Assembly: GCF_019059575.1 (NCBI RefSeq)
Contig: NW_024882210.1
Coordinates: 186,001-250,000 of the forward strand
Origin: Amphibalanus amphitrite
Lineage: Eukaryota; Arthropoda; Thecostraca; Balanomorpha; Balanidae
DNA length: 64,000 nucleotides
Reading direction: 5' to 3'
Positions 30,857 to 39,637 of this stretch are shown in pieces; the first letter of the stretch is position 1; every line of letters begins with the position of its first letter. A model generated the notes under the pieces. The model ran no database searches and was not told where the DNA came from. It was given only the letters and a program-made list of their open reading frames with translations. Position numbers and translations under genes: made by a program.

Positions 30857-31948
30857 TCAGTGCCAGGCCACCTCGTTCGGGTGTTTGATGGTCCCCATTT
30901 TGTAGTACTTGGCCGTGGACAGCGCGGTGGCCGACACTGATCCCGCAGCACTCTTCTCTCCCTCCCGACCAGCCGTCGAGCCGCTGTCGGCTAGCAGCTT
31001 ACACACACACTTCCAGTGGTTCAGGTAGTTGGCCTTCCAGAGTCGGACGCAGCCGTCGTCCCCGGAGGAGCCCAGGATGGTGCCGGTGATGCTCCAGGCG
31101 ACACGCCACACCACCGAGCGGTGGTCCTCGAGCCGCGCCAGCTCACGTACCTCCAGCGGCCCGCTGCCGTCGGCCGGCGGAGTCAGAGCGACAATCTGCA
31201 CCGCCGACGACGCGATGCCCAGCACGTGGAATGAGCGGCCCATGTTGGGCGCAAACGCGATGTCGTGCACTTTGTCGGTGATGGCTGTCAGGTTCTGCAC
31301 CTTGCTCCACTTGCGCGCGCTCTTGCTGTACTCGAAGACGAGCACTTTAGCACCGCCCGTGTGCGGGTTTGTGGCGTTGGGCGGCTCCTCGGACCCGGCC
31401 GCCAGGAGCTGAGACAAAAACGACGGCGCCGGCGACCAGCTGATGCACGAGCCGGCGCAGCGCATGTTGAGCTCGTGCTCCAGCGACCACGTACTCAGGT
31501 TCATCACGTCCATGGCCTCGTAGATGCGGATGACGCCGTCGGCCGAGACGGTGGCCAGCTGGAGACCCATATAGCGCGGCGAGAAGCGCACGTCCGAGAC
31601 GGAGGTGCGCGAGTCGACCAGCGGCGCGCGCCGGATCCACGTCGTCTGGTGGTGGTCGCTGGATGCGTCGCTGACGATCTCCTCCCAGACGGCGGCCGTG
31701 CGGTCGAACGAGCACGTGGCCAGCACCTGGCCGAACTCTGGGTGTGCCCAGGTCACCTTCCACACGGCGCCAGAGTGAGCGCGCCACGAGCACGTGCACT
31801 GCCACTGGTCCTGCTCATTCTGGTCCCACACCTTGACTGTGTGGTCGCTGGAACAGGTGGCTAGCCGGCGGCCATAAAAGTCAAATGCCACATCATTGAT
31901 CAGGTCATGGTGGCCTGACTCAAAGTTGCGATGTTTGGAGGTACTCAT
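30857..31948 (-). CDS. SEH1: Nucleoporin SEH1 (WD-repeat subunit of Y-complex and GATOR2)
   Basis: A single open frame of 363 aa, close to the roughly 360 aa of the animal family, starting MSTSKHRNFESGHHDLINDVAFDF. WD-repeat blades are clear from DHTVKVWD, FDRTAAVWE, DGVIRIYE and DGCVRLWK. Conserved Seh1 landmarks include ATCSSDHTVKVW, the HPEFGQVLATCSFDRT region and RFSPRYMGLQLATVSADG. Family knowledge: Seh1 is an open six-bladed propeller completed by a blade from Nup85 in the outer ring of the nuclear pore. It also works in GATOR2, which controls TORC1. The coding region has no intron. A good acceptor (ctgtcttgtttcag on the minus strand, AG at 32017-32018) lies 69 bases upstream of the ATG, so the intron is probably in the 5' UTR. 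The gene is convergent with LETM1 and head-to-head with ELYS. Confidence 0.96.
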   Translation of the reverse strand: MSTSKHRNFESGHHDLINDVAFDFYGRRLATCSSDHTVKVWDQNEQDQWQCTCSWRAHSGAVWKVTWAHPEFGQVLATCSFDRTAAVWEEIVSDASSDHHQTTWIRRAPLVDSRTSVSDVRFSPRYMGLQLATVSADGVIRIYEAMDVMNLSTWSLEHELNMRCAGSCISWSPAPSFLSQLLAAGSEEPPNATNPHTGGAKVLVFEYSKSARKWSKVQNLTAITDKVHDIAFAPNMGRSFHVLGIASSAVQIVALTPPADGSGPLEVRELARLEDHRSVVWRVAWSITGTILGSSGDDGCVRLWKANYLNHWKCVCKLLADSGSTAGREGEKSAAGSVSATALSTAKYYKMGTIKHPNEVAWH

Positions 31949-32016
31949 GGCTGAGCCCCAGACGTGATGTCAGACAGGCCCTGTGCCAAACAGGACAGCA
32001 GCTGTGGTCCTGACTC

Positions 32017-32030
32017 CTGAAACAAGACAG
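32017..32030 (-). promoter_or_regulatory. Probable 3' splice acceptor of a SEH1 5'-UTR intron
   Basis: On the minus strand a pyrimidine-rich ctgtcttgtttcag precedes the 5' UTR. The first exon and promoter must then lie further toward ELYS, in the insertion-rich interval. The exact donor was not identified. Confidence 0.45.
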
Positions 32031-32247
32031 GTTTGAGAAGTGAGTGACTCAGGTCAATCAATGAAAATGTGTGTCAATACAGAGTTGATAAGATATCACC
32101 TTAGCATCGCCCCAGCCAGCAATTTGGTTTGGCTCAAGTTTGTTTTACCCCAGCAGCTCCAACATGCCAGATTTGGGCTGGTGTAAACGGAATGCAGTCA
32201 GAACAGGGGGTTTGGGTCGATGGCTCTATTCCAGTTAGCCAGTCTTA

Positions 32248-32510
32248 AGGCCTGGCTACACTATGCGTTTTCTTCGTGCGTTTTTTGCGTGTTTGCGTGT
32301 TTTGCGTGATATCGTTCTAGAAAAAAGAACGATATTACGTTTTTGTGATGTTTTTCACCTTAAATTTTAGTTACATAAGAGTTATATTAGCTTTTGTATA
32401 TAACCAAAGTAAAAATTATATTGTTTATAACTTTTTTCCTAGAACGATATTACGCAAAACACGCAAACCTGCAAAAACGCACGCAGAAAACGCATAGTGT
32501 AGCCAGGCCT
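32248..32510. mobile_element. Palindromic MITE, PIF/Harbinger-type (TTA duplication)
   Basis: A 263-bp element with inverted repeats of about 75 bp: AGGCCTGGCTACACTATGCG at the left and its complement at the right. The arms continue through cgtgttttgcgt and atatcgttctag. It is flanked by TTA at 32245-32247 and 32511-32513. A 3-bp TWA duplication is typical of PIF/Harbinger elements. It carries no ORF and could fold into a long hairpin. It lies within the SEH1 5' region. Confidence 0.8.
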
Positions 32511-32999
32511 TTAGCTGTAAAGCGTAGCGCTTCAGAGTTGGTATGGTTTCGGACCACCAAGTCGTCCAGCTCAAGTACCTAGAGCTCCCTGCCACGGCGT
32601 GCTATGGCCAGGTCCGGTTGCCTCATAGCTGCTCTGGCTTACTGTGGCTGAAGTACGGTTGAGGTATGGCATGGCTGATATGGCATAAGTCCGGCTGTAA
32701 AGCGGGCAAGCTCTGGGATCATACCAGTCAGCTCCAGTACAGCTCCAGACCTTGCCCATGCTTTGGATAGAGTAAATGCCAGAGCTAGCCAGCTGCCAGA
32801 GTAAAACCAGATATGGCCTGGACCAAGTTTGCTGGCTGTGGCTGGGACCTTGTCATTAACACTAGAGCCATCTGATATTCATGCCCAGTGTGGCTACTCA
32901 GCTTCTGTCAGTGATTCTGTGTTCTGAGGGAGATGGAAACCGGAATCCATGAGTTTACATTCAATGCATTCTCAGACAAACTTGCTGCAGAACTCAGAA

Positions 33000-33155
33000 G
33001 GGACGACTGTGAAAACAGGGCGCCTGGGGCGATTTGATCAAGGTTCGTGAAATTTACACGTGACGTTTGGCATATAGAAGGCCCTTGGAGCGGGGTAAAT
33101 TCCAAATATCACATGACTAATATGCCCTCCGGCGCCCTGTTTTCACCGGCGTCCC
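33000..33155. mobile_element. Short MITE with TIRs of about 25 bp and a 6-bp duplication
   Basis: The left end starts gggacgactgtgaaaacagg and the right end is its imperfect complement (cctgttttcaccggcgtccc). The repeats TCAGAA at 32994-32999 and 33156-33161 look like a target-site duplication. At 156 bp it is too short to code for anything. The superfamily is uncertain. Confidence 0.7.
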
Positions 33156-34293
33156 TCAGAAGGGCATTAGTTGGAGTTGGACTCAATGGAAATAGAGCAT
33201 GTTAGGCTTCGAGTCTACTGCGTGGTGAGGCAGGCAAATTAAGGACACTGAACATCACATTTAGCACCCAGGGCTTAACTTATAGTGTGTAGGCTGGTGT
33301 GGTGGGTAGGTACCTACCACTGTTATCAATCAGCTAACAGCTTTTTCTTCCTGACTTTTCAGCACTTAAACCAGTAGCGGCAGTGTTGGGTAAGTACAAA
33401 TTAACAAACCCTCCAAAATTTAATATGCATAATAGATAAGGCTTCAACTCACACATCAACCGTCAAGGGAAGGGATTCAATGCTCCAAGAAAATCCGAGA
33501 TAGCGTTAGTTACTTTCGGCACCCTCTATCAAGGCCATCCTATCGGCTACCTATCGCAAGATCACGTATCTTGCAAGTTGCAAGGCCCTATATACCAGAG
33601 TATATAGCTATATACCGTATCTTGGCTTGAAACTCTTCACGCGAAAAACAGCAGCTCGCTTCAAAGCAATACCAATCAAATACCAATACCAATCCAATAC
33701 CTACAACCAATACAAATCTTTCGCCGGTATTTAACACAAACGCGCCAGCTTTGTAGAAAACAATGGCTTTATCTCAAACTATATTATTTGCTAAATATGA
33801 CGTCATATTCCATATATTTGGCAAAATGCTGCATGCTGATTTGCTGACTAACTTTTCGTGACATCACCAAAAGCTAACATATGATTTTTAGTTTCCGTTG
33901 GAGCGCGCGTGGAGCTCGCTGGACGATTTGTAAATTTTGTATGGGGTTGGGGTTTGTTGGGCCGATATTTGGGATTTTTAGGGGTTAGTGGGATGTTTTG
34001 CTGCTTTCCCTAGTAGCTGACTACTATTGCACGTAATTAAAGTAAGTTGGTAGTAATTTCCATTCACAATTGTAATAAGATCGCTTACAAATCCGTCTCC
34101 GGCCACGGAGCCTATCTCGATATCTCGATCTACATTTTAAATGATATATCTGCGAGGTTTAGTGTAATATCAATATACATGAAAATTACTCCTGTACTGT
34201 TATCTGGTTATTTATATCAAATGTGTATTTGCCTACATTTCCCTATTTTCCTGGCTGAGCTGTCTCACCAGCTGGGTGGTTCATTGAACCACC

Positions 34294-34353
34294 CAGCTAG
34301 GGTGGTTCAATTCCCAAGCAATGCAGCTAGGGTGGTTCAATTCCCAAGCAATG
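34294..34353. repeat. Tandem duplication, 2 x 30 bp
   Basis: A 30-base unit beginning cagctagggtggttcaattc is present twice without a gap, just outside the left inverted-repeat arm. Confidence 0.9.
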
Positions 34354-34440
34354 CATGCGACATTGCAGCTACTTGGCCATTTGGTTCAGCATGAGAGTTC
34401 CAGTTAGCATTTGGTCCACTAGGCATGGCACATAAACCAA

Positions 34441-34662
34441 ATAGCAGACATGGCACAGATCCCAGGACAACCAATCACAAAAACAGATGGCCATTAGATT
34501 GATGGTCAAGCTTTGGATTAATGTGGAAAATATGACTAATAGAAGCCTCTCAATGAATCAACTATTTTGCATTCCTTCAGAGTTTACAGTTCTGAGAAAA
34601 ACCCTCAAGATCCATCTTGGATCCATGATCTGGGATCATGATCAGTCGGGCGCACTGTGGTA
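34441..34662. repeat. Left arm of an inverted repeat flanking the LINE
   Basis: The reverse complement matches 40922-41160 at roughly 80 percent by eye, with indels. Shared blocks include ttttgtgattggttgtcctg, gaatgcaaaatagtt, ttttctcagaactg and taccacagtgYgcccgactg. The inner end stops exactly where the LINE tail begins. Confidence 0.8.
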
Positions 34663-34665
34663 TCT

Positions 34666-34686
34666 CCTTACCTTACCTTACCTTAC
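34666..34686 (-). repeat. LINE 3' tail, (TAAGG)n
   Basis: Four copies of the pentamer, read on the plus strand as ccttaccttaccttacctta. They mark the 3' terminus of the LINE and abut the left inverted-repeat arm. Confidence 0.8.
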
Positions 34687-34766
34687 TGTTGGCGGGACTT
34701 TGGGAGGCCAGAGGCCTTTTGGACCCGTTCTCATCGAGCTCTTTGAATCTCGGTTATTGCTCTAGC

Positions 34767-37547
34767 TTAAGTAGGTATGTCATAAATATGATCAGACCAG
34801 TGACTATCAAGCCGGTTCTTGAACTCGTTAGCAGAGGTCGCCGTCACGACGTGGGGAGGCAGGGAGTTCCAGTCGTTTAGCGCCCGGACGCTCCAGTGGT
34901 TTCTCCGAGCTCTTGTCAGCGCTGTCGGTTTCGCTAGCTTCATGGAGTGACCTCTGGTGCTTGTAGAAGGAGCCGGCTGGAAGAAGTCGTCCTTTGCCAG
35001 GTTGAGGTGGTTGTTCATCAGCATGTACACCATGATGACGTCACCTCTGCGTCGTCTGTAGAGCAGGGATGGAAGCTTGAGTTTGCTGAGGCGCTCCTGA
35101 TACGGAAGATGACGGATCTCCGCGACAAGCCGGGTAGCTCGGCGCTGTACTCGCTCCACAAGAAGCTGGTCTTCCTTGTTAAAGGGTCCCCAGACAATGT
35201 TCCCATACTCCAGGTGGGGGCGCACCAGCGTCTTGAAGAGAAGGGGTAACGTCTGAGTGTCCAGCAGCTCGAAGGAACGCCTGATGATCCCCAGGATCTG
35301 GTTTGCCTTCTTGATGGCCGTGGCAGCCTGCTTCCGAAACTTCAGCTGCTCGTCGACGATGACTCCCAGATCCTTCTCCTCCCCAACTTGTGCGACAGGG
35401 GCTCCAAGCAGGGAGTACTCGTGTCTGGGATTGCCGGACCCCAGATGCAGGACCTTACATTTCCTCTGATTAAAAGGCAGCAGCCAAGTCGTGGACCAGT
35501 GTTCGAGTCTTTCCAGGTCCAATTGCATCTGGGTGCGGCCCTGGGTTCCTTCCAGCCAAGGACTCGCATACAGTTTTGCGTCGTCCGCGAAGAGCTTGAT
35601 ATGGCATTTGACACAATCGGGGAGGTCGTTGACGAAGACAACGAAGAGAGTCGGGCCCAGGACCGAACCTTGAGGGATGCCGCTCCTTACTGAAACAGGA
35701 GCAGACCTGGCACCGTTCACGACTACTTGCTGACTGCGTCCGGTGAGGAAGGCCTCGATCCACTTCAGCAGATTCCCTCGAACCCCAAGGCCGTGCAGCT
35801 TCCGAAGTAGGCGCTGGTGGGGGACGGAGTCGAACGCCTTTCGGAAATCGAGGTAGGCGACGTCAACTGGCTCCTTATTCTCAATCAGCCGCGTCCAGTC
35901 CTCCAGGGATGACAGGAGTTGAGTAGCACATGATCTTTTCGGGAGAAAACCATGCTGAGCATCATTCAGCTGTCCCGTTTCGGTCAGGTGCTGAATAAGC
36001 CTGTCCCGGACAAATCCTTCAAGTATCTTTGACAAGACTGATGTCAGGCTGATTGGCCGGTAGTTTGTGGACTCCTGTCTGCTGCCACTCTTGTAGATAG
36101 GGACTACAGAGCCCTTCTTCCACTCGGATGGGAGCTCGCCGCTCTCCAGCGATTTCCCAAACAGCGAGCTGATGGGAACACATAGTGGGATGGCCAGCTC
36201 ACGAAGGACTCTCGAGGGGATCTCGTCGGGACCCGGGGAAGTTGACGTTTTGAGGTTGCGAAGCTTCCTCTCGACCATGTGAGGAGTTACCTCGACTCTC
36301 TCGAGGAGGGGACCTTCCCATTGAGATGTCAGGCCAGGAACGCTCGAGCAGTCTTCACTCACGAACACACTGGCAAAAGCCTCGGAGAGCACAGCCGCTT
36401 TCTCCTCATCAGAGCAGGCCAAGGAGCCATCAGGCTTCTTGAGGTCTTCGATCCCCGCCTTTGTCTTGGTCCGGGAGTTGACATATCGCCAGAAGGGCTT
36501 AACCCCTTCTTTGAGGTTGCTGACAAGCTGCCTTTCGAAGTCCCGCCTGAGTCTTCTTGTCAGACTGCGCAAGTCGTTGCGAACTCGAGTGAAGCGGGTG
36601 TGATCGGCCTCGGCATGTGTCCTGATGTAGCACCTCCACAGTTTTGTTTTTCTATTCCTGAGTGTCAATGCCTCTCTTGTCATGTAGATACTTTTCTTCT
36701 TTCGGTGCTGTTTCAGCCTCGGGATGTGCTTGGTCATCGTCAGCTTCAGGGTGTCCGAGAAGAACTTGTAGTGATCTTCCAGGGGAGCTAGATCCATGCT
36801 CCTCCATGCAACACTCTGGAGGTCTCTGGCCATGCTCTCATACTCTCCTCTGTGAAGGTTGAGCCTGCTGTCTAGGGTGTCTCTCCTGGACGTATAGCAG
36901 TGCAGGTTAAACCGCAGTATCTCGTGGTCACTGTTGCCTAGAGCAGGGAAGTGGGCTAGATTTGTGACCATGCCCTCCTCATTTGAAAATATCAGGTCAA
37001 GGGTGTGAGGAATAAATCCATGTCTGAAGCGAGTAGGCTGCCTCACATGCTGGAATAGGTAGGCATCCCGCACAGCCTCAAGAAATGTATGCGAGGGATG
37101 AGAGGGGGGTGCTGTAGACATGTTGCAGTTCCAGTCGATGGTGCCAAAATTGAAATCACCCATGATTAATAAGTGCGATGGCTTGGCGTTGCTGACTTCA
37201 ACTAGTAGGTTGCAGAGGTGGCCTGTCAATGCAGCATCAGCTGATGGGCTTCGGTATATGCCGCCTAAGATCAATGCATCACTTCCAAGGAGCCTGATCT
37301 TGAGCCAAAGCTGCTCAGTGAAAACATTGCCAGAGAAAGAGATTTCTGAGGCCTGAATACCTTTGGCAATGAACAAACATACACCACGAATACCACTAGA
37401 CCCGAGATTTGGAGTTGAGGGATCAAAGTTGGTGTACTGGATGTATCCGGGAATGGCCAACTGAGCTGGAGCTATGGGAAGTGTCTGTGCCTTGGGGATG
37501 ACCTCGGTGATACATATAACATCAGGCTGACTGCCCGCAATTTGCAT
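34767..37547 (-). CDS. LINE ORF2: AP endonuclease plus reverse transcriptase
   Basis: The frame is 926 aa from the first ATG. The N-terminal part is an exonuclease/endonuclease/phosphatase domain with PDVICITEV, MGDFNFGTIDWN and SDHEILRF. The reverse transcriptase follows, with VAYLDFRKAFDSVPH, IPQGSVLGP and the catalytic FADDAKLY, then a C-terminal region (RVQRRATRLVAEIR, WNSLPPHVV) typical of CR1/jockey-group elements. It should nick target DNA and prime reverse transcription there. The open frame continues upstream to 37640 with conserved-looking residues (GLSFLYTNADQFLNKRDEL) but no ATG, after a TGA at 37641-37643. The true initiation point is therefore unclear and may be non-AUG or reinitiation after ORF1. 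Confidence 0.92.
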   Translation of the reverse strand: MQIAGSQPDVICITEVIPKAQTLPIAPAQLAIPGYIQYTNFDPSTPNLGSSGIRGVCLFIAKGIQASEISFSGNVFTEQLWLKIRLLGSDALILGGIYRSPSADAALTGHLCNLLVEVSNAKPSHLLIMGDFNFGTIDWNCNMSTAPPSHPSHTFLEAVRDAYLFQHVRQPTRFRHGFIPHTLDLIFSNEEGMVTNLAHFPALGNSDHEILRFNLHCYTSRRDTLDSRLNLHRGEYESMARDLQSVAWRSMDLAPLEDHYKFFSDTLKLTMTKHIPRLKQHRKKKSIYMTREALTLRNRKTKLWRCYIRTHAEADHTRFTRVRNDLRSLTRRLRRDFERQLVSNLKEGVKPFWRYVNSRTKTKAGIEDLKKPDGSLACSDEEKAAVLSEAFASVFVSEDCSSVPGLTSQWEGPLLERVEVTPHMVERKLRNLKTSTSPGPDEIPSRVLRELAIPLCVPISSLFGKSLESGELPSEWKKGSVVPIYKSGSRQESTNYRPISLTSVLSKILEGFVRDRLIQHLTETGQLNDAQHGFLPKRSCATQLLSSLEDWTRLIENKEPVDVAYLDFRKAFDSVPHQRLLRKLHGLGVRGNLLKWIEAFLTGRSQQVVVNGARSAPVSVRSGIPQGSVLGPTLFVVFVNDLPDCVKCHIKLFADDAKLYASPWLEGTQGRTQMQLDLERLEHWSTTWLLPFNQRKCKVLHLGSGNPRHEYSLLGAPVAQVGEEKDLGVIVDEQLKFRKQAATAIKKANQILGIIRRSFELLDTQTLPLLFKTLVRPHLEYGNIVWGPFNKEDQLLVERVQRRATRLVAEIRHLPYQERLSKLKLPSLLYRRRRGDVIMVYMLMNNHLNLAKDDFFQPAPSTSTRGHSMKLAKPTALTRARRNHWSVRALNDWNSLPPHVVTATSANEFKNRLDSHWSDHIYDIPT

Positions 37548-37793
37548 ACACAGCTCATCCCTTTTGTTGAGAAATTGGTCAGCATTAGTATAGAGAAAGC
37601 TGAGGCCAGCCTTCTCATCTCTTCTCCTGTCTTGAGACAGTCATGCAGCTTCCTCAGATTCAGATTCAGAGCTAGAAGGAACAACTGCAGGAACATCTAC
37701 AGTTTCTGGGATGACCACCGAGGCCGTCCGAGCAGTTTGCGTTGGTCGGTTTGATGGGGCTGTGGCCTCACTGCCTCCCACACCCTGATTCTG

Positions 37794-39407
37794 TCAGGAG
37801 GTCCTGTCACCATGATTAGCCAAGGTTGTCTGCAAAGGTGTGGGGTGGTCACCGTTCATCGCGGCAGGTGGGTCTTGGACTTCAGGGGCTGCTGCCTCCC
37901 TTCTTCTGGACCCAGAGCCAGGTCTCATTACTCTGCTTCCTTCTACAATCTTGCGATTTTTAATCACCAAATTTAGCTCCCCATTGTCCTTGCGTCTCTT
38001 CAGTTCCTCTCTCAACTTGCGTCCTTCTTCTCTTTCCTCTCTCGTTAAGTCAGGGGAAAGGTAGATCCTTGGCCACAACTCACTGTGGCGGAGCTGGGGT
38101 GCCTGGCGGAGAATTTCCCATTTAGTTTCCTCACTGTCGAGGGTCACAATCAGCAAGCGGTGCTTGCCCGTCATGGGCTTCCCAACTCTGAATAACTTGG
38201 TCACACTGACACTTAGATGGAACTCATCTTTAACAAGCTGGACAAACCTGGATCTGTCCTGAGCTACTCTATCAGCATGGGTTTCAGCTGGTGATTCAGG
38301 CAGGTTATGGACAACCACATTGTTCTTGCGCTTCTCCTTGTCTAGGACACTGTCCACTATGCCCACAATCTGCAGGGAGGGTGTGGGACCAACAGATGTC
38401 TTTTGCTGCTCCTTTGGTAACTTTTCAATCTTTTCAATCTTGGATGTGATAGACTCAATCACCTCAACACAGGATCCCCTGACGATATCAGCGTAGGACT
38501 GCTGCCTCTTATCGTCATCATCCCTGACCTTCTGGACCACTGTGACGTTGTGATCGAGAACTGTGGATTCCAGTTTCTGGTTGCTGGCCTTGACAACATC
38601 TGCAAGGTGTTCTTGTCCATCACCCACCTTCATGAGTATTTTGGCTTGCTCAGAGAGAGCTTCCTCTAGGTGGCACAGTCTGGTCTCAACACGAGTGCAG
38701 CAGCCACAGCGGTGGGCTGTTTTTGAGAAACCATCCTTACATGCTGAGCAAAGCCACGCCAGGGACTTATGCCTCTTCAGAGCTTTCATCTCTATCTCGG
38801 TAACACCCTGGCAGTCGGCATGGAACCATAGGCAGCATGCATCACAGAGAATTCCCTCATCATCATCAGATACTGGCCTGCCGCAGGATTTTGATGGGCC
38901 ACCCGAGCAAATCACAGCCTCAACTGCATCGCTTACACTGGAGGTACGAGATGGGGGTCCGAATGGTTTGAATACCTCATTTTCTAGTTTTCCGACTTCT
39001 CTTCCCTTCAACTTTGACCTGGCCCCCTGGGGCTTCTCCTTTCGGGACACATTTACATCAGCTATCACATTAGAACATGCACCGCGAAGGGAAACGCCAT
39101 CAAGATCCACTGATCCTGAGTCTCGGCCGCGATCGCAGTCCCCATCCTGATCCTGCCCAGTAGGCCTTTCCCCCGATACTTGCTCCTTTCCAACATCAGA
39201 ATTGGCCGAGCCCCGATCTCTTACCTTCTTTGCAGCTTTCTGATCGCCTCTGCCCTTAGTTGCAGTTTTCACAGATTCATTTGCATCCCCAACTGCCCCT
39301 CCAGCCACTCGAACGCCTCTCGTCGACACATTTCGCATCGGGGACGCCGATTCGTTCCTGTTATTCCGCCGTAGCCCCGGGCGCTCCGGGGAGCGGAGTG
39401 TCGGCAT
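37794..39407 (-). CDS. LINE ORF1: PHD-finger RNA/DNA-binding protein
   Basis: A frame of 537 aa. Residues 1-150 are basic and disordered. A PHD-type zinc finger follows, with cysteines and histidine spaced C-GGPSKSCGRP, ILCDACCLWFHADCQGV and WLCSAC. A coiled-coil stretch comes next (LCHLEEALSEQAKI onward). An RRM-like/L1-ORF1p-type domain follows (NNVVVHNLPESP, KLFRVGKP, HRLLIVTLDSEETKWEILR), and then a basic helix (REEREEGRKLREELKRRK). PHD fingers are known in ORF1 proteins of CR1-like elements. The role is presumably ribonucleoprotein formation with the LINE RNA, and the PHD finger may contact chromatin. The start was chosen as the first ATG of the frame. ORF2 lies downstream in the same element. 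Confidence 0.88.
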   Translation of the reverse strand: MPTLRSPERPGLRRNNRNESASPMRNVSTRGVRVAGGAVGDANESVKTATKGRGDQKAAKKVRDRGSANSDVGKEQVSGERPTGQDQDGDCDRGRDSGSVDLDGVSLRGACSNVIADVNVSRKEKPQGARSKLKGREVGKLENEVFKPFGPPSRTSSVSDAVEAVICSGGPSKSCGRPVSDDDEGILCDACCLWFHADCQGVTEIEMKALKRHKSLAWLCSACKDGFSKTAHRCGCCTRVETRLCHLEEALSEQAKILMKVGDGQEHLADVVKASNQKLESTVLDHNVTVVQKVRDDDDKRQQSYADIVRGSCVEVIESITSKIEKIEKLPKEQQKTSVGPTPSLQIVGIVDSVLDKEKRKNNVVVHNLPESPAETHADRVAQDRSRFVQLVKDEFHLSVSVTKLFRVGKPMTGKHRLLIVTLDSEETKWEILRQAPQLRHSELWPRIYLSPDLTREEREEGRKLREELKRRKDNGELNLVIKNRKIVEGSRVMRPGSGSRRREAAAPEVQDPPAAMNGDHPTPLQTTLANHGDRTS

Positions 39408-39637
39408 ACCAACGCAGAGAATACCAGCGCCCCTAACGGCTGGTTGCTTCTCGAGTGAAGATCAAAATTATTCTCTTCCAGTTCAACTAGCTATGTGCAG
39501 AATGTGAGATGAGTATCTATAAAAAACTCATAGACCACATTCTTGAGAAACAAAAGATCGATGCAATAATCCAAGATCGCCAGAGCTCTCGAGGGACGTC
39601 CGCTCCCGCCAAAAGTCCGCGACCAATGACCAAATCT

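Larger units (their letters stand above)
34663..39600 (-). mobile_element. CR1-like non-LTR retrotransposon, apparently full length
   Basis: On the minus strand there is a 5' leader, an ORF1 (39407 to 37794), a gap of about 150-250 bases, an ORF2 (ending at 34767), a short 3' UTR and a terminal (TAAGG)n tail at 34666-34686. Ending in short tandem repeats instead of poly(A) is characteristic of the CR1/L2 group. The 5' border (about 39600) is approximate, set where sequence of the neighbouring TIR element starts. Both ORFs lack stops and frameshifts, so the copy is probably young. Confidence 0.85.

Noticed and set aside
34666..34686. Arthropod telomere repeat
   Set aside because: The unit is TAAGG, which is not a rotation of TTAGG or CCTAA. 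It is the LINE tail.
34947..35693. Plus-strand frames opposite LINE ORF2, and 36279-36791
   Set aside because: They are shadows of the intact reverse-transcriptase frame.
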